Origin: Deltaproteobacteria bacterium
GTDB lineage: Bacteria > Desulfobacterota > DSM-4660 > Desulfatiglandales > HGW-15
Assembly: GCA_030671095.1 (NCBI GenBank)
Contig: DAOVAK010000119.1
Location: 1-7,428, forward strand
Reading direction: 5' to 3'
Length of the DNA: 7,428 bases
Of this stretch, positions 1-5,945 are shown piece after piece. Within the stretch, counting starts at the first letter, position 1. Each line of letters begins with the position of its first letter. The notes beneath the pieces were generated by a model. That model saw only the letters and a list, made by a program, of their open reading frames with translations. It had not been told where the DNA came from and ran no database searches. A program made the position numbers and the translations under genes.

Positions 1-28
1 AGATTAGAACCCTGATCCCTGAGACGAC

Positions 29-1948
29 TCATATCCTCAGCGCGACTTCTTCTCCCTCATAGACGGCCTCCAAAGCTTCCCTTGGGTCGGAGGCATCGCC
101 GATGACATAGAGTTCCGGCACTTTCCCTTCAAGCTCTCTGGCTAGATGATTATCTGATTTCGATCCCACGGCCAAAACGATGGTATCGAATCCTTCGATT
201 TTTCTCGTCCCGGAAGCATCCTCCACAAGCGCATAACCCTTTCCCAGCTCTTTCACCTTGGTGGAAGTGAGGATGGAAACCCTCTTTTCCGCGAGCCTTT
301 GCGAAAGGTAATGTTTCAAATGAATCACGAGATCCGCCGCTATTTCCTCCAGCATCTCGACCAGGGTGACTGCCTTTCCCATCTCTGAGAGGTAATCGGC
401 CAGTTCCGCGCCGATACCGCCTCCGCCGATCACAAGCACCCGCTTTCCGACATTTCCCTTCCCGGATAACACGTCATCAACTAAAAGAGCCCCACTCTCA
501 TTTATACCCTTCCAATCGGGAATGAGGGGACGTGCTCCGGATGCGACGATAACCGCATCGGGCTTATCAGCCTCCAGCATATTCGCCGTGAATTCTTTTT
601 CCAGCTCTAGGGTTACACCCGCGCCCTTGACTCTTTTTTCGAGGTAATTAATAAAATCGTTCCAGATGTCTTTTTGTGGAGGAACGGCGGCGAGCCTCAA
701 TCTCCCCCCCAGTTTATGATCCTTCTCGAAAAGCGTTACCCGGTGTCCCCTGAGGGTTGCAATTTCGGCTGCCTTGAGGCCAGCTGGCCCTCCACCAACA
801 ATCCATATCCTCTTGGGCATATTGGTCTTCGAGAGCCTTGATTGATGTTCTTTTCCTGCCTCCGGATTGACGGCACATCGAAGTTCCCCTTTTCTCTGGG
901 TCTGAATACAGCGATTGCAGGACATACAGTAATTGATCTCATCCAATCGTCCCTCCTTCGCCTTGTTCGGCAGGTGAGGGTCAGCGATCAAAGCCCGGCC
1001 CATTGAGACGAGATCGGCTTTTCCATCCCGTAGTATCTGGTCAGCCATAATGGGGTTTCTGATTCTTCCAACAGTTATAACTGGAAGCCCGGCCACCGAT
1101 TTGATTGCCTGAGCAAGGTGGACAAAGATTCCCTCCTCCACATAGTAGGAAGGCTGCAGAAGATGGCTGGAGACGTGATTGCAGGCAGATATGTTGAGCG
1201 CATCGGCTCCCTCCTTTTCCAGAATGGTCGCAATTTGCTTGGTTTCGTCTATCCTCAGTCCGCCGTCCACATACTCGTCGCCGCTCAGTCTGCAGATGAT
1301 GGGAAAATCGGAACCAACCGAAGTGCGCACCGACTTCAATACCGCCACGGCAAATCTGGACCGTCCCTGGACATCTCCTCCATACTCGTCATTTCTCCGG
1401 TTAGAGAAGGAAGAGAGAAAGGAACAGATAAGATACCCATGCGCCATGTGGAGCTCAACACCGTCGGCGCCAGCGTTCTTGACTCTCCGGGCAGCGAGGG
1501 CAAAGGCCTCGGTAATGTCCTCGATTTCAGCCGTTGATAGTTCGCGGGGAATTTCCCCGCCCTTTAGACAGGGAATAGGGGATGGACCGACGATGGGAAA
1601 TCCCGTAACCGCTGAAGAAGTCTGTCTCCCCGCGTGGTTAATCTGAATGACGATTTTTCCCCCTACACGGTGGACGGCTTCGACCAACTTCTCGATTCCC
1701 GTTGCATGTTCATCGGAGCTGATGAGGATCATGTTCGGGTGTCGCTTTCCCTGTTGGAGAATGCCCGCGTGTTCGACGGTGATGTATCCTACTCCCCCGC
1801 GGGCGCGTTCAACGTAGTAAGCAATCTGTCGCTCTGTGGGAATGCCCTCCGATGTACCATAATTCGTGGCCATAGGGGGCATGACAATGCGGTTGTGCAT
1901 CTCCAACGTTCCAATGGAAAAAGGACTGAAAAGCGCATTCAATACCAC
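29..1948 (-). CDS. Old Yellow Enzyme-type NADH:flavin oxidoreductase with 4Fe-4S and FAD domains (2-enoate reductase-like)
   Basis: Complete 639-residue flavoenzyme, close to the usual 640-680 of its family. The N-terminal half (about 1-335) is the FMN TIM barrel: HAGR at 105-108, the active-site stretch HMAHGYL at 167-173 followed by SNRRNDEYGG, and GRALIADP at 317-324. Cysteines 341, 344, 347 and 358 (C-x2-C-x2-C-x10-C) should bind a 4Fe-4S cluster that relays electrons between FAD and FMN. The C-terminal half has an FAD fingerprint GGGPAG at 385-390, an NAD(P) fingerprint GGGGIGAE at 508-515 and a closing VIGDAS. From family knowledge, such enzymes reduce the C=C bond of enoates or enoyl-CoAs, or dehydrogenate amines. 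The HxxH barrel motif fits the enoate reductase/BaiCD/TMADH group better than E. coli FadH, which as I recall has SEGYL there. The substrate is not determinable. It starts at GTG, supported by a strong Shine-Dalgarno sequence, is probably cytoplasmic, and is transcribed divergently from the lyase gene. Confidence 0.93.
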   Translation of the reverse strand: MVLNALFSPFSIGTLEMHNRIVMPPMATNYGTSEGIPTERQIAYYVERARGGVGYITVEHAGILQQGKRHPNMILISSDEHATGIEKLVEAVHRVGGKIVIQINHAGRQTSSAVTGFPIVGPSPIPCLKGGEIPRELSTAEIEDITEAFALAARRVKNAGADGVELHMAHGYLICSFLSSFSNRRNDEYGGDVQGRSRFAVAVLKSVRTSVGSDFPIICRLSGDEYVDGGLRIDETKQIATILEKEGADALNISACNHVSSHLLQPSYYVEEGIFVHLAQAIKSVAGLPVITVGRIRNPIMADQILRDGKADLVSMGRALIADPHLPNKAKEGRLDEINYCMSCNRCIQTQRKGELRCAVNPEAGKEHQSRLSKTNMPKRIWIVGGGPAGLKAAEIATLRGHRVTLFEKDHKLGGRLRLAAVPPQKDIWNDFINYLEKRVKGAGVTLELEKEFTANMLEADKPDAVIVASGARPLIPDWKGINESGALLVDDVLSGKGNVGKRVLVIGGGGIGAELADYLSEMGKAVTLVEMLEEIAADLVIHLKHYLSQRLAEKRVSILTSTKVKELGKGYALVEDASGTRKIEGFDTIVLAVGSKSDNHLARELEGKVPELYVIGDASDPREALEAVYEGEEVALRI

Positions 1949-1954
1949 GGTACT

Positions 1955-1962
1955 CCCCTCCT
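1955..1962 (-). promoter_or_regulatory. Ribosome binding site fixing a GTG start
   Basis: On the minus strand this reads AGGAGGGG, preceded by a run of A and followed after six bases (AGTACC) by GTG at 1948-1946. No ATG lies at suitable distance, so this site decides the GTG start of the flavoenzyme. Confidence 0.75.
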
Positions 1963-2007
1963 TTTTTTATGTGGGTATAATGGAGAATAGCCAAAACACC
2001 TGGCGAC

Positions 2008-2036
2008 ACCCTAGCACCTTCTGTTTTCATCGTCAA
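2008..2036 (-). promoter_or_regulatory. Candidate promoter for the flavoenzyme gene
   Basis: On the minus strand TTGACG (2036-2031) is followed after 17 bases by TAGGGT (2013-2008), about 60 bases upstream of the GTG start. The minus-35 matches 5 of 6 consensus bases but the minus-10 only 3 of 6, so this is tentative. Confidence 0.25.
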
Positions 2037-2316
2037 CAATTTCCTTGACCGACCTTCCAATGGATGCGAGATGATCCACTTGTCCCTTTTTTACAGTCAA
2101 ACCGACAGGATTGTGTGGTTGTTTGCCCGATTGCCATGGCCAATCCCGTCGGCCCATCCGGTGTGATTATCTCATGTTCCCGTAACCCAAGTCCCCCGTC
2201 AACCATACGTTGGGGAATTTTCCCTCCCTACACGAGGAGAGACCAATTCCCAGCATCCCCGAATTTTCCGTATTGACTTTTCCTTTTGAGTATGTTCGTA
2301 TAGAACCTTTTAAACA

Positions 2317-2330
2317 CGGGAGTCCTCCCG
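2317..2330. repeat. 14-bp dyad CGGGAG-TC-CTCCCG, possible operator
   Basis: Two perfect 6-base inverted arms flank a 2-base centre. The centre is too short for a good RNA hairpin, so if functional the dyad is more likely a protein-binding site. It lies between two minus-35-like boxes, about 140 bases before the lyase start. No regulator gene is visible in the window. Confidence 0.3.
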
Positions 2331-2470
2331 GTTGGACTGGATATCCTCCGGGTTTGACACCTTAGAGGTATTCATATCGAAGGCCGAGAGTTGACGCGCT
2401 CTTCCCTCGGGACTGAAATCCTGGGGTGGTTTCCTCGACGGACTTGTGGTCGCGTGAGGAGCACATTACA

Positions 2471-3835
2471 ATGGGTGTCCACGTAATGGAGACCGAAATC
2501 TATGGTAGTGACTACACAGCTCCTGAAATCAGGGAGATTTTTGATGAGAAGGCAGTTGTTGAAAGCTGGCTTATGTATGAGGGAATTCTGGCGGAGACCC
2601 AGGGAGAGCTGGGGATCATCCCCGAGAAAGCTGCAAGGGAAATCAAGGAAAAGGCGACCTTGAAACATGTCAAGTTCGAAAGGATTGTCGAGCTCTATCC
2701 AAAGACAAAGCACGCCGGCCTTGCCACGGTCCGGGCGTTGGCGGAAGTCTGCGAACCGGAGACGGGGGAGTATGTTCACTATGGGTCATGTGCTCCAGAA
2801 ATGTGGGAAAACACGCTCGCGTACCGTTTAAAAAAGGCCATGGATATATATGAACGAGAGTTATCGCTGATTCGATCCTGTCTCAATAACCTGGCTGATG
2901 TCCATAGGGACACGCTCATGGTGGAAAGGTCCCTGGGTCAACAGGCGCTCCCCACAACCTTCGGTTTTGTGGCCGCCATCTGGTCCGATGCAATCTCAAA
3001 ACAGTTGGAGCGTTTTCAGGAGGCGCGGAAGAGGATATTGATGGGTTTCGTCAAAGGCGTGGTTGGCACTTATGCCTCTCATTATTTAATCGCTGGAGAG
3101 AAATGCCTGGAGCTGGAAAAAATGGTCCTGGAACGCTTGGGACTTTTTGGAAGCAGAATCTCGTTCAGGCGTCACTTGGACCGCTTGACGGAATTCATGT
3201 ATCTTCTCTCCCTGGTTACTGTCACCTTCGAGAAGATATTCGATGATATTTTCTTTCACATGCGGAGTGAAATCGAAGAACTAGAAGAGCCCCCCGCTGA
3301 GGAAGGTCCTTCGGAATCCAGCACATTGCCACAGAAACGCAACCCCGTCCGATGTCAGGCTGTTCTGGCTTGGTGCAAGAAAATTCGATCCAACGCCGCC
3401 GCTTTCGCGGAGACACATATGCGGCAATCCCACGATACCATCGGTTTCACCATGGAAAATCTCATTATCCCGGAAACCTGTGTTTTGACAGGGGCCGTGC
3501 TGAGCAGCGCGAGATATTTTCTGGAGAACATGAGGGTGAAAAAAGCGGCTATGAAAAGAAATCTGGAGTCGTCCAATGGCTTGATCATGACCGAAGCTCT
3601 CATGCTCGCGCTCTCAAAGAAAACGGGTCAGAAGCAGACGGCGCATGCGAGCGTACACAGGGCAGCGATGGAGGCTTGGGAGAGGGGGATTCCATTCAGT
3701 GAGTTTGTTTTGGAATACCCCGCCATAATCGAACATCTTGCCAAGGACGAGGTTCAAGAGTTACTCAAACCTGAAAACTACCTGGGCCTGATAGATATGT
3801 GCATTGACAGAGTGATCCAGGATGAACATGGGTAA
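2471..3835 (+). CDS. Class II fumarase/aspartase superfamily lyase (adenylosuccinate lyase / carboxymuconate cycloisomerase-like)
   Basis: 454-residue, probably homotetrameric cytoplasmic enzyme of the superfamily that makes or breaks C-N or C-O bonds beta to a carboxylate (PurB, PcaB, fumarase, argininosuccinate lyase). The signature loop SSTLPQKRNP is at 283-292, matching the family's S-S-x-M-P-x-K-x-N-P. The other conserved regions are recognisable but altered: YVHYGSCAPE at 101-110 aligns with the usual YVHxGATSQD, so the Thr-Ser pair is Cys-Ala; and ERSLGQQALPTTFG at 152-165 aligns with GRTHxQQALPTTFG, so Thr-His is Ser-Leu. PcaB enzymes, as I recall, also lack that His. This argues against ordinary adenylosuccinate lyase and for a specialised catabolic role. 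I chose ATG 2471, which follows GAGGAG at 2456-2461 by nine bases; a GTG at 2426 would add 15 unconvincing residues. The gene's end overlaps a tiny ORF. Confidence 0.87.
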   Translation: MGVHVMETEIYGSDYTAPEIREIFDEKAVVESWLMYEGILAETQGELGIIPEKAAREIKEKATLKHVKFERIVELYPKTKHAGLATVRALAEVCEPETGEYVHYGSCAPEMWENTLAYRLKKAMDIYERELSLIRSCLNNLADVHRDTLMVERSLGQQALPTTFGFVAAIWSDAISKQLERFQEARKRILMGFVKGVVGTYASHYLIAGEKCLELEKMVLERLGLFGSRISFRRHLDRLTEFMYLLSLVTVTFEKIFDDIFFHMRSEIEELEEPPAEEGPSESSTLPQKRNPVRCQAVLAWCKKIRSNAAAFAETHMRQSHDTIGFTMENLIIPETCVLTGAVLSSARYFLENMRVKKAAMKRNLESSNGLIMTEALMLALSKKTGQKQTAHASVHRAAMEAWERGIPFSEFVLEYPAIIEHLAKDEVQELLKPENYLGLIDMCIDRVIQDEHG

Positions 3836-3908
3836 TGTTAAACCAACTGAGGTTTTCCGTCAGAAAATGAGCGCCGAGGAGAACCAGGAGTCAGAAAGGA
3901 ACCATTAA
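3828..3908 (+). CDS. Possible 26-residue ORF overlapping the lyase stop
   Basis: ATG at 3828-3830 lies inside the last codons of the lyase gene and overlaps its TAA by eight bases (ATGGGTAA), a geometry typical of translational coupling. The frame reads 26 residues, starting MGNVKPTEVF and ending ESERNH, then TAA at 3906-3908. It is hydrophilic, with no domain I recognise. It could be a genuine small protein, or the surviving start of an operon gene whose remainder was lost in the gene-poor region that follows. It could also be chance. Confidence 0.3.
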   Translation: MGNVKPTEVFRQKMSAEENQESERNH

Positions 3909-3912
3909 TTGA

Positions 3913-3940
3913 TTGACCGTCGACCGACGATACCTATAAC
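3913..3940 (+). promoter_or_regulatory. Sigma-70-like promoter TTGACC-N16-TATAAC
   Basis: TTGACC at 3913-3918 and TATAAC at 3935-3940 each match 5 of 6 consensus bases, with 16-base spacing. A start near 3947 would fall inside the inverted repeat at 3940-3963, a classic operator position. No recognised gene lies immediately downstream. Confidence 0.42.
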
Positions 3941-3969
3941 TTGACATACAGAGATCTGTCAAGGTTTTT
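3940..3969 (+). promoter_or_regulatory. Inverted repeat CTTGACA-N10-TGTCAAG plus T-run: operator or weak terminator
   Basis: Perfect 7-base arms at 3940-3946 and 3957-3963 flank ten bases, and five T follow at 3965-3969. Read as RNA, this is a 7-bp stem with a U-tract that could terminate the lyase transcript. Read as DNA, it covers the expected start site of the promoter at 3913-3940 and could be its operator. The stem is AT-rich and the U-tract short, so a strong terminator is unlikely. Confidence 0.42.
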
Positions 3970-4011
3970 GAATCCCCTCAATTTAGTTACTCTTCGGAGA
4001 CCCAGCGCTTT

Positions 4012-4272
4012 TTGGTGCGCTTTGAAGTCTTACGCGGATACATGGAGCCCAAGAGGAGTGATTGCACGGCGACGGTACTTCCACAGGCTGCCTTTTCAGA
4101 ATGTTGTCCTGCTTTTGATGTGCTGTCATTCCGGTGCAGCATGGACCAGACAGGGAATCCCATGGTTATCTACCATACCACCGAAACGATTCGATGGGGA
4201 AGAATTCGAATATCGCCGCTTTCCTCCAGTGAATTGACCGATGATTTGGTGAAAAAGTCCATGGGAGGCTAA
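4012..4272 (+). pseudogene. Unrecognised 86-codon open frame, possible gene remnant
   Basis: From TTG 4012 (or ATG 4042) the frame runs to TAA at 4270-4272; it is open back to 3940 without a better start. The product has no signal peptide, membrane helix or motif that I know, and neither start has a good Shine-Dalgarno sequence. Codon choice looks plausible for coding DNA, and a promoter-like pair lies about 75-100 bases upstream, so it may be the tail of a decayed gene. The evidence is weak and chance is quite possible. Confidence 0.18.
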
Positions 4273-4504
4273 CTCAACAACCCTCTTGAGCCCCTGCCAA
4301 TACGGAAAAGCCCAGTCCTAAAACTCATTAGTGAAGGAAGATTGCGCAATAAATCCATACATCTTCTCTGTGTCAGCGTCCACACAGTTCCGCATCAAAG
4401 CTGATGCCGGATTTATAGAATATTCCGTCCTCAGGGCATACATTTCAGGTACCGCGCAAAGAGGAAGCCACGCATTTTTGAGCCCTTACGGCCACTCACA
4501 TCTA

Positions 4505-4552
4505 TGGGTAGTTTTGCCTATCTGAAAATGGCCATTTTTGCCTATTGACATT
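4505..4552. repeat. Two tandem imperfect 24-bp repeats, IS21-like terminus
   Basis: Two consecutive 24-base units (4505-4528 and 4529-4552) share the identical core TTTTGCCTAT (4512-4521 and 4536-4545) and about 15 of 24 positions; each begins TGG. The second unit contains TTGACA at 4545-4550. IS21-family elements, as I recall, carry multiple short direct repeats of this type at their ends, finish in CA, and have an outward minus-35 box at the right end. No istA or istB coding sequence and no opposite end is visible, so this would be a solitary remnant. Assignment to an IS is an inference; the repeat itself is plain. Confidence 0.4.
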
Positions 4553-4616
4553 TGGCTCCCAAAAGGTAATCGTACGGTTAGTCTCTGCAAGAGGAGGGTT
4601 GAAGAGGGGGTTGTAT

Positions 4617-4895
4617 ATGGATAGAGAATTCCTTGAAAGGGTGAGGAATATTTATGATTTATCGGGAAGGGTTGCGATCGTGACTGGAGCCGCAGGTGGG
4701 TTGGGGCCGATTGTTACCTGTTCGTTCGTCGCGTTTGGAGCTCATGGTGTGCTGGCCAGTAGAAATTTGGATAACCTCAAGCAACGGGAGAGGAAGGTTC
4801 AAGAGATGGGCGGCGAAGCCGTTGCAGTTGCAACTGACATTACCCTGGGGCGAAATTTGCCCTTTGTCCTTTGCAACCGCCATGGAGGAGTCTGA
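4617..4895 (+). pseudogene. Truncated short-chain dehydrogenase/reductase (N-terminal cofactor-binding part only)
   Basis: ATG 4617 follows a purine-rich site (GAGGGGG at 4604-4610) by six bases. Residues 15-76 are clearly an SDR Rossmann start: LSGRVAIVTGAAGGLG carries the TGxxxGxG NAD(P)-binding motif at 23-30, ASRN at 47-50 is the end of the second beta strand, and VATDIT at 71-76 holds the conserved Asp. Similarity then stops. Residues 77-92 are unrelated, and the frame ends at 4893-4895. The NNAG motif, the catalytic Ser-Tyr-Lys and about two thirds of the usual 250 residues are missing, and no other frame downstream restores them, so this is a deletion or rearrangement and not a simple frameshift. 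The intact parent was probably an NAD(P)-dependent alcohol/ketone oxidoreductase. It cannot be catalytically active as it stands. Confidence 0.82.
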
Positions 4896-4927
4896 AATAC
4901 CTCGACATTTTGTCAGTGAGGCAGATT

Positions 4928-5794
4928 ATGCCGATTGTAGATATTTCTGGTGCTTATGATCTCCATGTTCATTCCAGTCCATCCCTCTTCACTCGTATTG
5001 GAGACGATCTTGATCTTGGCAAGCATGCCGTGGAAGCTGAACTTTCAGGCGTATTATTGAAAAATCATTTCGAATCAACTGTGGGAAGGGCAGCTTTAGC
5101 TAACAAAATCGTCGAGGATACCGTCATCTTTGGAGGCTTAGTCCTTAACGGGTTTGCGGGAGGACTCAATCCGGTAGCGGTTGAACATGCACTGAAGTTA
5201 GGTGCGAAGGAAATTTGGTTCCCTACTATTGATTCTTTAGCACATAGCAAGGTTTTTGGCCATGTAGGAGGATTCGGGTACCAGGAATCGGGAACAAAAA
5301 TACCGAGAAAAGGAATAAACATATTATATAGAGGCCAACTCAAGGATGAAGTAAAAATCATTGTTGAGTTAAGTCGTGATTATGGAGCTATTTTGGGCAC
5401 CGGCCATTTGGGTAAAAAGGAAATATTCCCCTTGGCACGTTTTGCTCAGGAAATCGACTTTACCCGTCTGCTGATTACACATCCTTTTTTTCATCCGCCG
5501 AATTTAACGGTAGCGGAAATAGTTGAATTGGTTGCACTGGGGGTTAAAATCGAACTGTGTGGCGGTAATCTCTATCCCATTCCTGGCTTTGGTCGTATTG
5601 ATACCTATCGCGAGACAGTGGTGAAAGTAGGTGCCAAATCGATAGTACTTTCCAGTGACACAGGGCAACATCGCAAATCCCTACCTGCCGAGGTTTTACG
5701 TATATTTGCACAATGTTTAATGGAAAAAGGTGTGACGCAGGGGGAGATTGATACGATGCTCAAGGAGAATCCCGCTTACTTGCTCGCTATTTGA
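4928..5794 (+). CDS. DUF6282-type amidohydrolase-like metal-dependent hydrolase
   Basis: 288-residue cytoplasmic protein with a TIM-barrel amidohydrolase-like metal site: DLHVH at 11-15 gives the HxH pair (H13, H15) after strand 1, followed by LLKNH at 43-47 (K45 as possible carbamylated bridging lysine, and H47), TGHL at 158-161 (H160), THPFFH at 184-189 (H185) and SSDTGQ at 242-247 (D244). FGGLVLNGFAGGLNPVAVEHAL (68-89) is characteristic of proteins I know as DUF6282. The reaction and substrate of that family are not established to my knowledge; hydrolysis or decarboxylation of a carboxylate or amide is an inference from the metal-site pattern. ATG 4928 follows GTGAGG by six bases; the frame runs upstream to TTG 4871 but those residues look non-coding. 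Leucine is TTA in 10 of about 34 cases, against 4 of about 47 in the upstream lyase, suggesting a different origin. It lies next to a carboxylate transporter. Confidence 0.84.
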   Translation: MPIVDISGAYDLHVHSSPSLFTRIGDDLDLGKHAVEAELSGVLLKNHFESTVGRAALANKIVEDTVIFGGLVLNGFAGGLNPVAVEHALKLGAKEIWFPTIDSLAHSKVFGHVGGFGYQESGTKIPRKGINILYRGQLKDEVKIIVELSRDYGAILGTGHLGKKEIFPLARFAQEIDFTRLLITHPFFHPPNLTVAEIVELVALGVKIELCGGNLYPIPGFGRIDTYRETVVKVGAKSIVLSSDTGQHRKSLPAEVLRIFAQCLMEKGVTQGEIDTMLKENPAYLLAI

Positions 5795-5899
5795 TTTCTC
5801 ATGAGGGGGGGTGATAGTCAGAGAATCCATTACTTGAATGAGGAAGGGGGTGAGAATTGGAATTGAAGGTGCCTCAAAGGGGAGGAATTGAGAAAACTA

Positions 5900-5919
5900 C
5901 CTTGATATCTTTATCAAGG
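5900..5919 (+). promoter_or_regulatory. Perfect 8-bp hairpin in the leader of the TctC gene
   Basis: CCTTGATA (5900-5907) and TATCAAGG (5912-5919) pair perfectly around a 4-base loop TCTT, 106 bases after the hydrolase stop and 26 before the TctC start. Only four T follow (5925-5928), after five other bases, so it is a poor terminator. It could be an operator, an RNA-stabilising hairpin or an attenuating structure. Confidence 0.45.
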
Positions 5920-5922
5920 GAA

Positions 5923-5940
5923 CCTTTTCAGAGAAGGAGG
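5923..5940 (+). promoter_or_regulatory. Shine-Dalgarno partly held in a hairpin
   Basis: AAGGAGG (5934-5940) sits five bases before ATG 5946 and is an excellent ribosome binding site. CCTTTT at 5923-5928 can pair with AGAAGG at 5932-5937 (one G-U pair, 3-base loop), burying its first four bases. Immediately downstream of the 5900-5919 hairpin, this could modulate translation of the binding protein. Confidence 0.4.
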
Positions 5941-5945
5941 AAAAA

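Larger units (their letters stand above)
1949..2470. other. Divergent intergenic region without a recognisable gene
   Basis: About 520 bases separate the minus-strand flavoenzyme from the plus-strand lyase. I recognise no protein in either direction. The longest candidates are a 70-codon plus-strand frame (2064-2276) and a 57-residue minus-strand frame starting with ATG at 2206; neither has a family signature or a well-spaced ribosome binding site. Two minus-35-like boxes point towards the lyase: TTGACT at 2273-2278 and a perfect TTGACA at 2354-2359. Their best minus-10 partners (TCGTAT at 2296-2301; TATCGA at 2375-2380 with only 15 bases of spacing) are weak. A 14-bp dyad lies between them. 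Confidence 0.6.
3909..4616. other. About 700 bases without a recognisable gene
   Basis: Between the tiny ORF and the SDR fragment I recognise no protein family on either strand. The stretch holds a promoter-like pair, an inverted repeat, an 86-codon open frame of unknown nature (4012-4272) and a 24-bp tandem repeat near its right end. Other open frames (for example 4331-4525) lack ribosome binding sites and motifs. The region looks like decayed or rearranged DNA, not a set of working genes. Confidence 0.55.

Noticed and set aside
1118..1990. Several plus-strand open frames of 118-155 codons
   Set aside because: They lie opposite the well-supported flavoenzyme gene, show no family motifs and lack ribosome binding sites; they are antisense shadows.
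2033..2206. 57-residue minus-strand frame upstream of the flavoenzyme gene
   Set aside because: The nearest purine-rich site is about 15 bases from its ATG, the product is unrecognised, and it overlaps an equally unconvincing plus-strand frame.
4331..4525. 64-codon plus-strand frame starting at GTG
   Set aside because: No Shine-Dalgarno, no known motif, and it runs into the tandem repeat; tested as an IstB end because of the IS21-like repeat, but no similarity was seen.
4545..4573. TTGACA at 4545-4550 as a promoter for the SDR fragment
   Set aside because: No acceptable minus-10 lies 16-18 bases downstream; kept only as part of the repeat description.
5434..5447. TGGCACG...TTTTGCT, reminiscent of a sigma-54 promoter
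   Set aside because: The GG and GC elements are 8 bases apart, not 10, and the site lies inside the hydrolase coding region.
5801..5866. 21-residue frame starting ATGAGG after the hydrolase stop
   Set aside because: Very short, glycine/arginine-rich because of G-runs, no ribosome binding site beyond the hydrolase end, no support as a gene.
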